From contig NZ_KE159674.1 of assembly GCF_000403395.2 (NCBI RefSeq), positions 236,702 through 300,701 on the forward strand: DNA of 64,000 bases. Reading direction: 5' to 3'. A program made the position numbers and the translations under genes. This DNA is from Anaerotruncus sp. G3(2012). GTDB taxonomy: Bacteria; Bacillota; Clostridia; Oscillospirales; Ruminococcaceae. Under the pieces are notes generated by a model. That model was given only the letters and a program-made list of their open reading frames with translations. It was not told the DNA's origin and made no database searches. How positions within the stretch are numbered: the stretch's first letter is position 1; each line of letters begins with the position of its first letter. Positions 16,710 through 25,460 of the stretch are shown piece by piece.

Positions 16710-17063
16710 ATGGCTCGTGTTAAGGGCGCAATGATGACGCGCAAAAGAAGAAAAAAGACGCTGAAGCTTGCAAAAGGTTATTTTGGTGCAAAGAGCAAGC
16801 TGTTTAAAATGGCAAAACAGCAGGTCATGAAATCCGGTAACTACGCTTTTATCGGAAGAAAGCAGAAAAAGCGTGACTTCCGCCGCCTGTGGATTACCAG
16901 AATCTCGGCTGCCTGCCGGATGAATGGTGTCAATTACAGCTCTTTCATGAACGGACTGAACAAAGCCGGTGTAACCCTTAATAGAAAGATGCTGTCCGAG
17001 ATCGCGATCAACGATGCTGCGGCATTTACTGCATTGGTCGAAAAGGCGAAAGCAGCGCTTTAA
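16710..17063 (+). CDS. rplT: 50S ribosomal protein L20
   Basis: A 117-residue basic protein with the L20 signature [20 protein letters not shown] and the [16 protein letters not shown] segment that binds 23S rRNA. L20 is needed early in 50S assembly and, in relatives, represses its own operon by binding the leader upstream of infC. Here that leader is present at 15764-15937. A very stable inverted repeat lies downstream. Confidence 0.97.
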   Translation: MARVKGAMMTRKRRKKTLKLAKGYFGAKSKLFKMAKQQVMKSGNYAFIGRKQKKRDFRRLWITRISAACRMNGVNYSSFMNGLNKAGVTLNRKMLSEIAINDAAAFTALVEKAKAAL

Positions 17064-17076
17064 ATAACCGTTTCGT

Positions 17077-17143
17077 ATGCGCCCGCGTCTTTGACGACGG
17101 GCGTATTTCATATTCAAAGCCGCTTTGAATATGAAATACGCCC
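17077..17143. repeat. Perfect 21-bp inverted repeat and overlapping hairpin after rplT
   Basis: The arm 17099-17119 (GGGCG then TATTTCATATTCAAAG) is the exact reverse complement of 17123-17143, with only CCG between them. An alternative hairpin uses ATGCGCCCG (17077-17085) against CGGGCGTAT (17098-17106), so the two structures compete for the same GGGCG. Neither is followed by a long T run. It probably ends or protects the infC-rpmI-rplT mRNA. Confidence 0.8.
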
Positions 17144-17190
17144 ATTGAATGTATGGAAATACAGACTATCTCCAGAAAAGGTGGCGTTTT

Positions 17191-18006
17191 ATGCATTCCA
17201 GAGAGATCACTTCCCGGGAAAACCCGGAAGTAAAACGATATGTGCAGCTTGCGGGCTCCCGAAAAGAACGCAGGCAGACGGGGCTTTTTGTCACCGAGGG
17301 GCTGAAGATGACCTGCGAGGCGTTTTCGGCAGGCTGTGGACCGGCTGTGCTGTTTGTCACCGAAGAGGCATGGGACCGGTATGAACAGCTTGAAAAATTC
17401 GCATATCAGTTTGAACTGTTCTGCCAGATTTCCCAACCGGTTGCGGACAAGCTGTCCCAATCGGTCAGCCCACAGGGGGTGTTCGGAATCTTCCGGATGC
17501 TTGACAATCGGATGCAAACTGTTAAAATAGGCAAGGATGGAAGATATATCCTGCTTTCTTCGATGCAGGACCCTGGAAACATCGGGACGATCCTGCGTAC
17601 AGCTGCGGCGTTTGGGCTGGATGGGGTATTCCTTTCATCTGATTGCCCTGACCTGTACAGCCCTAAAGTGTTACGGGCAACGATGGGTGGTATTTTTAAA
17701 ATTCCGCTCGAGGTTTCGGATGATCTGACGGAGGTAATCGACAGGTTACAGGAGGCAGGCATCCGGGTCTGTGCCGCCGCGCTTGACGGGCAGGCGGTTC
17801 CGCTCCAACAGGCTGGCCTGGGGAACGGTTGTGCAGTTGTAATCGGGAACGAGGGGAACGGCCTTCCGGGGCATCTGATCGAAAGATGTGGTCAAGCTGT
17901 GATGATCCCGATGCGCCCGGACAGCGAGTCGCTTAACGCGGCTATGGCGGCGGGGATTTTCCTGTGGGAGATGTGCGGAAGGTCTGGCTATCCTCGAAAT
18001 GCCTGA
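17191..18006 (+). CDS. SpoU-family RNA 2'-O-methyltransferase (TrmH/RlmB-like)
   Basis: A 271-residue SPOUT methyltransferase. The N-terminal substrate-binding domain has REITSRENPEVKRYVQLAGS and FVTEGLKM. The C-terminal knotted domain has the three SpoU motifs: LLSSMQDPGNIGTILRTAAAFG, AVVIGNEGNGLP and VMIPMRPDSESLNAAMAAG, which bind S-adenosylmethionine. The target is tRNA or 23S rRNA and cannot be told. ATG 17191 is chosen because AAAAGGTGG precedes it; the open frame back to 17149 has no ribosome site. In B. subtilis a relative (ysgA) is also near rplT. Confidence 0.9.
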   Translation: MHSREITSRENPEVKRYVQLAGSRKERRQTGLFVTEGLKMTCEAFSAGCGPAVLFVTEEAWDRYEQLEKFAYQFELFCQISQPVADKLSQSVSPQGVFGIFRMLDNRMQTVKIGKDGRYILLSSMQDPGNIGTILRTAAAFGLDGVFLSSDCPDLYSPKVLRATMGGIFKIPLEVSDDLTEVIDRLQEAGIRVCAAALDGQAVPLQQAGLGNGCAVVIGNEGNGLPGHLIERCGQAVMIPMRPDSESLNAAMAAGIFLWEMCGRSGYPRNA

Positions 18007-18056
18007 AAGCGGGAAACTGTTTTCAGATTAGAGTGACGGACAACAGGAGGGACATC

Positions 18057-19277
18057 ATGGAGGACTGCGTATTCTGGATCTGGCTGCAACAGGCACTTGG
18101 GATTGGCAGCATCAAAACTGACTGGGTCATTCGTGAACTTGGCTCGCCTGAAAAACTCTATCAGATGACGGAGCAGGCGCTCGCTGCGACCGGGAGATTT
18201 GCGCCGAAAGAGATCGAGCGGATTCGGGGATCCTCCCTTGAGGAGGCGCGCTGGCAGCAGGATCGTGCCAAACGGCTCGGGTGCGCAGTCGTTACGCCGG
18301 ATCATCCAGCCTATCCTGCGAGTTTGACAAATATCGACTGTATGCCCTGTGTATTATATGTATTGGGCGAGCTGGAGGGGATCAATGACGAGTTGGCGAT
18401 CACGATGGTCGGCACGCGGGACTGCGATGCATATGGCATCTCAACGGCACAGCATTTAGGTTACGGTCTGGCGACCGTGGGAGCCACTGTTGTGAGCGGG
18501 TTGGCGGTCGGTATTGATACCGCAGCACACGAAGGCGCGCTTCAGGCCGGTGGCAGGACGATCGGTATGCTGGCGTGCGGCATGGATGTGGGGTATCCAC
18601 AGGCCAGCCGCCGCTTGAAACGCCGGATTCTGGATCAGGGCGGCGTTTTAATTTCTGAATTCCCGTTTGGTGTACGTGCTTATGGGTATCATTTCAATGT
18701 CCGCAATCGGATTCTTTCGGGTATCAGCGCGGGTGTAGTGGTCGTACAGGCGCCCGAGACCAGTGGTGCGCTCAACACTGCGCGCCATGCGCTTTCTCAG
18801 AATCGGGATGTGTTCGCGGTTCCAGGGCAGATTTTCGATGAGAAGATGAAAGGCTGCAACCGGCTGATCGCAGATGGCGGCAAGATGGTGCTGGGCCTTG
18901 CAAGCATCCTGGAAGAATATCAGGGCAGGTACCCTCCCTGTATCCGGCTGGAAAAGCTGTCGGAGCTGCTGGAACAGGAGTCTCGGGGGATGGTCGGAAA
19001 GATACCGGCGCGAGTTTCCCAAAAATCGGAAAGGCCGTTACCGGCTGTAGAGAAAACACCGACTCCATCTGGGCAGCTGGAATCGGAACAATGTGATCTT
19101 TCGCCGGAGGCAGCGAAGGTTTTTCAGCTGCTCAACCAGCAACCAACCGATTTTGATACCATCTCCTATGCGTCTGGGCTGCCAGTCGCACGACTGTTGG
19201 CTATACTGACTGAATTGGAGCTGGCAGATTTAGCGGAACAGCTCCCAGGAAAAAGATACATACGGCGTGCCCCATGA
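18057..19277 (+). CDS. dprA: DNA processing protein DprA
   Basis: DprA loads RecA on incoming single-stranded DNA during natural transformation. The 406-residue protein has an N-terminal SAM-like helical domain, the central Rossmann fold with VGTRDCDAYG and SGLAVGIDTAAHEGAL, then SEFPFG and RNRILSGISAGVVVVQAP. A C-terminal winged helix (residues about 345-400) completes it. ATG 18057 sits seven bases after AGGAGG; the upstream extension overlaps the previous gene. It precedes topA as in B. subtilis. No competence pilus or uptake gene is in the window. Confidence 0.94.
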   Translation: MEDCVFWIWLQQALGIGSIKTDWVIRELGSPEKLYQMTEQALAATGRFAPKEIERIRGSSLEEARWQQDRAKRLGCAVVTPDHPAYPASLTNIDCMPCVLYVLGELEGINDELAITMVGTRDCDAYGISTAQHLGYGLATVGATVVSGLAVGIDTAAHEGALQAGGRTIGMLACGMDVGYPQASRRLKRRILDQGGVLISEFPFGVRAYGYHFNVRNRILSGISAGVVVVQAPETSGALNTARHALSQNRDVFAVPGQIFDEKMKGCNRLIADGGKMVLGLASILEEYQGRYPPCIRLEKLSELLEQESRGMVGKIPARVSQKSERPLPAVEKTPTPSGQLESEQCDLSPEAAKVFQLLNQQPTDFDTISYASGLPVARLLAILTELELADLAEQLPGKRYIRRAP

Positions 19278-19319
19278 CACGTCTCGAATAGAAGTTCCTA
19301 AGAAAGGATGGGGTTTATT

Positions 19320-21440
19320 TTGGCGAACCTGGTGATTGTGGAATCGCCTGCAAAGGCAAAAACGATACAGAAATATCTCGGAAAGGGTTATGAGGTGATC
19401 GCTTCGATGGGGCATATCCGCGACCTGCCCAAAAGCAAGCTGGGTGTGGATGTGGACAACGATTTCGAGCCGATCTATGTGGACATCAAGGGGAAGGAAG
19501 ACCTGATTAAGGAGCTGAAAAAAAAGGCAAAGAAGAGCGACGCAGTCTACCTTGCGACCGACCCTGACCGGGAAGGGGAAGCAATTTCATGGCATCTGGC
19601 GCAGATGCTCGGGGTAGATATGACCAAGGAGAACCGAGTCACCTTCAACGAGATCACCAAAACTGGTGTCAAATATGGGATGGAGCATCCGCGTGTGATC
19701 GATACCAAGCTGGTCGATGCGCAGCAGGCACGCCGAATTCTGGACCGGATTGTGGGTTACAAGATCAGCCCGTTCCTCTGGCGGAAAGTTCGCCGGGGGC
19801 TTTCTGCCGGGCGGGTGCAGTCGGTTGCGATGCGGATTATCATGGATCGGGAGGAAGAAATCCGCAAATTCCAGCAGCAGGAGTACTGGAGCATCGACGC
19901 AAAGCTCGCCGCAAAAGGGTATGCCAGAAAGCCGTTTCCGGCCAAGCTCTATTCGGTTGATGGCAAAAAGCTCGAGCTAACTAGTATTCCGAATGAAGAG
20001 CGCGCCCGTGAGATTGTAGCAATGCTCGACAATGCCGAGTATCTGGTAGGGACGGTCAAGAAGGGGGTGCGCCGCAAATCCCCCTCGCCGCCGTTCATCA
20101 CTTCGACACTTCAGCAGGAGGCATCCCGCCGGCTGGGATACCAGTCCCGCCGTACGATGAAGGTTGCGCAGGAGCTATATGAGGGGGTTGAGCTGGAGGA
20201 CGCAGGTGCCACCGGTCTGATTACCTATATGCGTACCGATTCGCTGCGCATCTCAGACGAGGCGGCGCAGCAGGCCGAAGATTATATCGTTGGAAAATAT
20301 GGGAAGGATTATCTGCCCAGCACCCGCCGTGTGTTCAAATCTAAAAAGAATGCGCAGGATGCACATGAGGCGATCCGCCCATCTGATCCGGCACTAACCC
20401 CGGACAGCATCAAAAAGAGCCTGTCTGCGGAACAGTACAAACTCTATAAACTGATCTGGGAACGGTTCATCGCCAGCCAGATGGCCAATGCACTGCTCGA
20501 TACCGTAGCTGTGGACATCAATGCGGCAAACTGTGTGTTTAAAGCATCGGGATTTACGGTGCGATTTGATGGGTTTACGGTCCTCTATGAGGACACCAAA
20601 GAGAGTGAAGAGGAAGGTTCGGCAGCGCTGCCCCCACTCGAAGAAGGCGCGCTGCTCAACCTCAAGGAGCTGGCACCGAACCAGCATTTCACCCAACCGC
20701 CTGCGCGGTATACGGAAGCCTCGTTGATCAAGACTCTGGAAGAAAACGGAATTGGGCGTCCGAGCACCTACGCGCCGACGATCACCACCATTCTTGGCCG
20801 CAACTATGTTGAACGGGAAGGCAAAGCGCTCAAACCGACCGCTCTCGGCGAGGTAACAACCAAGCTGATGGAGGAGCAGTTTTCCAATATTGTGGATGTG
20901 ACCTTCACTGCCAATATGGAGAAAGGATTGGATGAGGTGGAAGAAGGGCACGCCAGTTATGTGGATACCCTGCGGGATTTTTATGGTCCGTTTATCGAGA
21001 CGCTCGAACAGGCGGAAAAGAATATGGATGGCACCCGTATCAAGGTGCCGGACGAGGAAACCGATGTGGTCTGCGAGCTTTGCGGCCGCAAAATGGTGAT
21101 TAAAACCGGCAGGTTCGGGAAATTCCTCGCCTGCCCGGGATTCCCGGAGTGCCGGAACACGAAGAAGATTGTCAAGGAAACCGGAGGAATCTGTCCGGTT
21201 TGTGGTGGAAAAGTGCTGGCTAAAAAGTCCAAAAACGGAAAGGGCTATTATGGCTGTGAGCACAACCCCCAGTGCCAGTTTATGACATGGGATAAGCCCT
21301 TGGAGGAAAAATGCCCCAAATGCGGCGCGGCACTTTTCCAGAAGACCGGGCGCGGCGCATTGATCCACTGCCTGAAGGAGGGCTGTGACTACAGCCGGCC
21401 GGTTAAGAAAAAATCTGCAAAGGACGATGCCGAGGAATGA
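19320..21440 (+). CDS. topA: DNA topoisomerase I
   Basis: Type IA topoisomerase that relaxes negative supercoils. The TTG at 19320 gives the standard N-terminus (ANLVIVESPAKAKTIQKYL) and has an AAAGGATGGGG site upstream; an ATG at 19308 is within that site. The TOPRIM motif DPDREGEA is near residue 80, SAGRVQS near 160 and the catalytic tyrosine in ITYMRTDS near 300. The C-terminus has three four-cysteine zinc ribbons (CELCGRKM...CPGFPEC, CPVCGG...CEHNPQC, CPKCGA...CLKEGC). It is full length at 706 residues and its stop overlaps trmFO. Confidence 0.96.
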   Translation: MANLVIVESPAKAKTIQKYLGKGYEVIASMGHIRDLPKSKLGVDVDNDFEPIYVDIKGKEDLIKELKKKAKKSDAVYLATDPDREGEAISWHLAQMLGVDMTKENRVTFNEITKTGVKYGMEHPRVIDTKLVDAQQARRILDRIVGYKISPFLWRKVRRGLSAGRVQSVAMRIIMDREEEIRKFQQQEYWSIDAKLAAKGYARKPFPAKLYSVDGKKLELTSIPNEERAREIVAMLDNAEYLVGTVKKGVRRKSPSPPFITSTLQQEASRRLGYQSRRTMKVAQELYEGVELEDAGATGLITYMRTDSLRISDEAAQQAEDYIVGKYGKDYLPSTRRVFKSKKNAQDAHEAIRPSDPALTPDSIKKSLSAEQYKLYKLIWERFIASQMANALLDTVAVDINAANCVFKASGFTVRFDGFTVLYEDTKESEEEGSAALPPLEEGALLNLKELAPNQHFTQPPARYTEASLIKTLEENGIGRPSTYAPTITTILGRNYVEREGKALKPTALGEVTTKLMEEQFSNIVDVTFTANMEKGLDEVEEGHASYVDTLRDFYGPFIETLEQAEKNMDGTRIKVPDEETDVVCELCGRKMVIKTGRFGKFLACPGFPECRNTKKIVKETGGICPVCGGKVLAKKSKNGKGYYGCEHNPQCQFMTWDKPLEEKCPKCGAALFQKTGRGALIHCLKEGCDYSRPVKKKSAKDDAEE

Positions 21441-22756
21441 CAGCGCATGTGATTGGAGCCGGATTGGCCGGCTGCGAGGCGGCTTGGGCGCTCTCCAATG
21501 CAGGGATTTCCGTCCGGCTGTATGAGATGAAGCCAAAAAAGTTTTCCCCTGCCCATCACAGTGAACAGTTTGCAGAGCTGGTCTGCTCCAATTCGCTCAA
21601 GGCGCAGCGGATCGGTTCCGCAGCAGGGATGCTCAAGGCAGAGATGGCGATGATGGGTTCGCTGTCTGTGCGCTGTGCCTTGCAAACGAGTGTAGCAGCA
21701 GGCGGAGCGCTTGCCGTTGACAGGGATGCCTTTTCCGAGCTGGTGACCCAGGAAATCTGTACACGGGAAAACATTGAAGTCGTTATCGGGGAGGTCACTG
21801 GGTTGCCTGCAGATGGGCCAGTAGTAATCGCATCCGGTCCGCTTACATCTGACCTGCTGGCAGAGCAGATTTCTACCCTCTGCGGCGGCCTGCTGCGTTT
21901 TTACGATGCCGCTGCTCCTATCGTGACATTCGATTCGCTTGATCGGGAGAAGGTCTTTTTCGCCGCGCGGTACGACCGTGGGGAGGACGACTATATCAAC
22001 TGCCCGTTTAATCGGGAGGAGTATGAGCGATTCTATGAGGCTTTGCTGGATGCGGAATCTGCGCCGCTGCATACGTTTGACCAGCCGGAAAAAAAGGTTT
22101 ATGAAGGCTGTATGCCGATCGAGATCATGGCCAGGCGGGGGACCGACACCATCCGTTATGGCCCGCTGAAGCCGGTCGGCCTGCGCGATCCGCGCACCGG
22201 TCACCGTCCATGGGCGGTGGTGCAGCTCCGGCGGGAAAACCGGGAAGGGACGCTTTACAATCTGGTCGGGTTCCAGACCAATCTGAAATTTGGCGAACAG
22301 AAACGGGTATTTTCGATGATCCCTGGACTGGAAAATGCTGAATTTGTTCGGTATGGGGTGATGCACCGCAATACGTTCATTGATTCCCCACGCCTGCTTG
22401 ACAGGACTTTCCAGATGCGGGAAAACGACCGAATTTTTTTTGCCGGACAGCTCACCGGTGTAGAAGGATACATGGAATCAGCGATGTCGGGCATCCTAGC
22501 AGGGAAGCAGCTTGCGCGCAGGATGCAGGGTAGGCCGGAGCTGGTGCTTCCAGAGCAGAGTATGTGCGGCGCATTGACTGGATATATTTCTGGGGCTGCC
22601 TGCGGTGAATTCCAGCCGATGGGTGCAAATATGGGACTTTTGTCTCCGCTGGAGGAACGGATTCGGGACAAGCAGGAGCGTTACCGGCAGATTGCGGAAC
22701 GCGGGCTTTCAGCATTGAGACAGGTTTTACAGGAACAGGGGGAATTGGTAGGATGA
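21437..22756 (+). CDS. trmFO: Methylenetetrahydrofolate-tRNA-(uracil-5-)-methyltransferase
   Basis: This flavoprotein makes ribothymidine at position 54 of tRNA with methylenetetrahydrofolate. The FAD-binding glycine loop HVIGAGLAGCEAAW opens the protein, followed by the family motif LVCSNSLKA. Later come FFAARYDRGEDDYINCPF, the VGFQTNLKFGEQKRVF region and FAGQLTGVEGYMESA. Length 439 matches. It overlaps topA and plsX by four bases each (ATGA), so the three are co-translated. topA-trmFO adjacency is conserved in Firmicutes. Confidence 0.96.
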   Translation: MTAHVIGAGLAGCEAAWALSNAGISVRLYEMKPKKFSPAHHSEQFAELVCSNSLKAQRIGSAAGMLKAEMAMMGSLSVRCALQTSVAAGGALAVDRDAFSELVTQEICTRENIEVVIGEVTGLPADGPVVIASGPLTSDLLAEQISTLCGGLLRFYDAAAPIVTFDSLDREKVFFAARYDRGEDDYINCPFNREEYERFYEALLDAESAPLHTFDQPEKKVYEGCMPIEIMARRGTDTIRYGPLKPVGLRDPRTGHRPWAVVQLRRENREGTLYNLVGFQTNLKFGEQKRVFSMIPGLENAEFVRYGVMHRNTFIDSPRLLDRTFQMRENDRIFFAGQLTGVEGYMESAMSGILAGKQLARRMQGRPELVLPEQSMCGALTGYISGAACGEFQPMGANMGLLSPLEERIRDKQERYRQIAERGLSALRQVLQEQGELVG

Positions 22757-23766
22757 GAATTATAGTGGATGCTTTTGGCGGGGATAATGCCCCGCTTGCG
22801 ATCTTGCAGGGCTGTGAGATGGCGGTCAGGGAGTATGGAGTGGATATCCTTGCAGTAGGCAGTGAAAAGACGATCCGGGAGGTCTGCGGAAAAAACAATA
22901 TCTCGCTCGATCGGATTTCGATTATTGATGTGGAAAAGGTTATGCCTGTCGAGGTGGACGCTGCAGAAGTGGTAAAATCCTACGATGACAGCACCCTCGC
23001 GGTCGGTCTGAAGATGCTTGCAAACCGGGAGGGGGATGCTTACGTCAGCGCAGGAAGCACCGGCGCAGTGACGGTTGGCGCGTCACTCTTTGTCAAGCGG
23101 ATCAAGGGGATCAAACGCGCCGCGCTGGCAACGATTATCCCGAATGCCAACGGCTGTTATATGCTGATCGACATCGGCGCAAACAAGGAGTGCCGCCCTG
23201 AAATGCTGGTGCAGTTTGGAATTATGGGCAGTGCATATATGGAGCATATCATTGGAGTGAAGTCCCCTCGGGTTGGCACCATCAATATCGGTGCGGAGGA
23301 TAACAAGGGATTAGACCTGCAAAAAAATGCCAATGAGCAGATGAAACATGCACCGATCAATTTTATCGGAAATGTGGAGCCGCGATATCTGCCGCAGGGG
23401 GCGTGTGATGTGGCGGTCTGCGATGGGTTTACCGGTAATGTGGTGCTCAAGCTGACCGAGGGCCTTGGAAAATGGTTCGCCAACGAGCTAAAAGGGATTT
23501 TCATGGAGAGCGCCGCTTCCAAGCTGGGATACCTGTTCGTAAAGGGCGGGGTTTCTAACTTCAAAAGCAAGATGGACTATAAGGAGTATGGAGGGGCGCC
23601 GCTCATGGGAATTTCGCGCCCAGTCATCAAGGCGCATGGAAGTTCGGATGCGCGGGCGTTCAAAAATGCGATCCGGCAGGCCAAAGAGTATACCGAACGA
23701 GGGGTTATCGCGCAGATCGAATCTTCACTGGAGCAGATGAAACAGCGTGCAGTCGAGCAGGACTGA
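22753..23766 (+). CDS. plsX: Phosphate acyltransferase PlsX
   Basis: PlsX converts acyl-ACP to acyl-phosphate for phospholipid synthesis by the PlsXY route. The 337-residue protein starts RIIVDAFGGDNAP and contains the family's AYVSAGSTGAVTVGASL and DIGANKECRPEML segments, then NVEPRYLPQGACDVAVCDGFTGNV. In many Firmicutes acpP lies between plsX and rnc; here rnc follows after ten bases and acpP is absent from the window. Confidence 0.95.
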   Translation: MRIIVDAFGGDNAPLAILQGCEMAVREYGVDILAVGSEKTIREVCGKNNISLDRISIIDVEKVMPVEVDAAEVVKSYDDSTLAVGLKMLANREGDAYVSAGSTGAVTVGASLFVKRIKGIKRAALATIIPNANGCYMLIDIGANKECRPEMLVQFGIMGSAYMEHIIGVKSPRVGTINIGAEDNKGLDLQKNANEQMKHAPINFIGNVEPRYLPQGACDVAVCDGFTGNVVLKLTEGLGKWFANELKGIFMESAASKLGYLFVKGGVSNFKSKMDYKEYGGAPLMGISRPVIKAHGSSDARAFKNAIRQAKEYTERGVIAQIESSLEQMKQRAVEQD

Positions 23767-23776
23767 GGAGGGAAAG

Positions 23777-24466
23777 ATGGAGAGTCAAAACAGGATTGAT
23801 TCCTTGCAGCAGCGGGCGGGTTACACCTTTCAAAGCCAGAAATATCTTGACATCGCACTGACCCATTCCTCCTATGCCAACGAGGTCAAACATACGCTTT
23901 CAAACAACGAGCGGCAGGAATTTCTGGGAGATGCGGTGCTTTCGGTCATCGTGTCCGATTATCTGTTCCATACATTCCATCTGCCGGAAGGCGAGCTGAC
24001 AAAGCTACGGGCCGCGATCGTCTGCGAAAAATCCCTCTGCGAGTTTGCGGAGCAGATTCACCTGGGAGACTGCCTGAAGCTGGGGCGCGGCGAGGAGATG
24101 ATGGGGGGACGCACCCGTCCTTCCATTCTGGCGGATGCGTTCGAAGCATTCATTGCGGCGATCTATCTTGACGGTGGGATCGAACCAGCGCGGAAGTTTG
24201 TCCTGCAGTTTGTGGTCAGCACCCTCGAAAACAAGGATCACTTTGCGTTCAACGACTATAAAACCATGCTTCAAGAGATCACCCAGAAAAATCCCGAGGA
24301 ACGGTTGAGCTATGTGCTGGTGGATGAATCTGGGCCGGACCACAACAAACGATTTGTGGTTGAGGTGCACCTTAACAGCAACGTGATCGGGACAGGCGTG
24401 GGCGGAAGCAAAAAGAGTGCGGAACAGGCCGCCGCAAAAGAGGCTTTGAAACTGATGGGGAGATGA
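23777..24466 (+). CDS. rnc: Ribonuclease III
   Basis: RNase III cuts double-stranded RNA, including rRNA precursors. The ATG at 23777 follows GAGGAGGGAAAG and gives 229 residues. The catalytic signature RQEFLGDAVLSVIVSDYLF is near residues 42-60, with the second acidic cluster in ADAFEAFIAAIYLDGG. A C-terminal dsRNA-binding domain ends in KKSAEQAAAKEALK. Its stop overlaps the next start codon in ATGA. Confidence 0.96.
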   Translation: MESQNRIDSLQQRAGYTFQSQKYLDIALTHSSYANEVKHTLSNNERQEFLGDAVLSVIVSDYLFHTFHLPEGELTKLRAAIVCEKSLCEFAEQIHLGDCLKLGRGEEMMGGRTRPSILADAFEAFIAAIYLDGGIEPARKFVLQFVVSTLENKDHFAFNDYKTMLQEITQKNPEERLSYVLVDESGPDHNKRFVVEVHLNSNVIGTGVGGSKKSAEQAAAKEALKLMGR

Positions 24467-25458
24467 GGCACGCCAATCTTGCCATCTTTGTGCCGCATTT
24501 GGGATGCCCCAATCAGTGCAGCTTCTGTGACCAACATCACATTTCGGGGGCAGAGCAGCCCCCAACCAGTGAGCAGGTTCGGCAGCTCTGCGAGACTGTC
24601 GCCGGACAGCTGCGCGGCCGGTACCCTGATGCGGAAATCGCATTTTTCGGCGGCAGTTTCACCGCGATCGACCGGGTATATATGTGTGAACTGCTCGAGG
24701 CTGCGTCTCCGTTTGTTGGTGAGGTGTTCAGTGGTATCCGGATTTCCACGCGCCCGGATGCGATCGACCGGGAGGTTCTGGGACTGCTTGCGCGTTATTC
24801 AGTGCGTTCGATCGAATTGGGAGCACAGAGCATGTCGGATGCGGTGCTTCGTGCCAATAGCAGAGGGCATACCGCTTTGGATGTGGAGCGGGCCTCTGTG
24901 CTGATCCAGGATGCCGGTTTTTCGCTTGGACTTCAGATGATGACCGGCCTTTATCGTTCGGATGAGCAGTCCGACCTTGAGACAGCGAAACGCCTGGCGG
25001 CACTTCGGCCCGATACGATGCGGGTTTACCCCACCGTTGTGTTGGAGGGGACTCGGCTTGCGGCGCTTTACCGCGCGGGAATGTATCATCCCCAAAGCCT
25101 TGAACAGGCAGTCGGGCTGGGGGCACAGCTGTTGGAGTTTTTTGACGGGCAGGGAATCCGTGTGATCCGGATGGGGCTGCATGCGCAGGAGGAGCTCGCA
25201 GCCGGACAGATCGCAGGCCCGCATCACCCGGCTTTCCGCGAACTGTGTGAGGGAAGGCTGATGGAAGAACGGCTGTTGTCCCTGCTGTCCGGAAAGCCGC
25301 AGGGGTCGTATACTGCCTGCGTTTCTCCGAAAAGCATTTCAAAAGTTTGCGGACATGGCGGACAGGGCATTGCAAAACTGCGCGCGCTGGGGTATCATAT
25401 AAAGGTAGAGCAGGATCGGTTGATGTCCGGGCTTGCGGTCAGGTTAAAGGGAGTGTGA
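24463..25458 (+). CDS. Radical SAM protein, Elp3-like (clostridial rnc-smc linker)
   Basis: A 331-residue radical SAM enzyme. The iron-sulfur cluster motif CPNQCSFC is near residues 15-22, followed by FFGGSFTAID and ISTRPDAID, which place it in the oxygen-independent coproporphyrinogen/Elp3-like branch. It lacks a C-terminal acetyltransferase domain. Proteins of this kind are commonly found between rnc and smc in clostridia, but I know of no established reaction. It overlaps rnc by four bases, and its stop touches the start region of smc. Confidence 0.85.
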   Translation: MRHANLAIFVPHLGCPNQCSFCDQHHISGAEQPPTSEQVRQLCETVAGQLRGRYPDAEIAFFGGSFTAIDRVYMCELLEAASPFVGEVFSGIRISTRPDAIDREVLGLLARYSVRSIELGAQSMSDAVLRANSRGHTALDVERASVLIQDAGFSLGLQMMTGLYRSDEQSDLETAKRLAALRPDTMRVYPTVVLEGTRLAALYRAGMYHPQSLEQAVGLGAQLLEFFDGQGIRVIRMGLHAQEELAAGQIAGPHHPAFRELCEGRLMEERLLSLLSGKPQGSYTACVSPKSISKVCGHGGQGIAKLRALGYHIKVEQDRLMSGLAVRLKGV

Positions 25459-25460
25459 AT

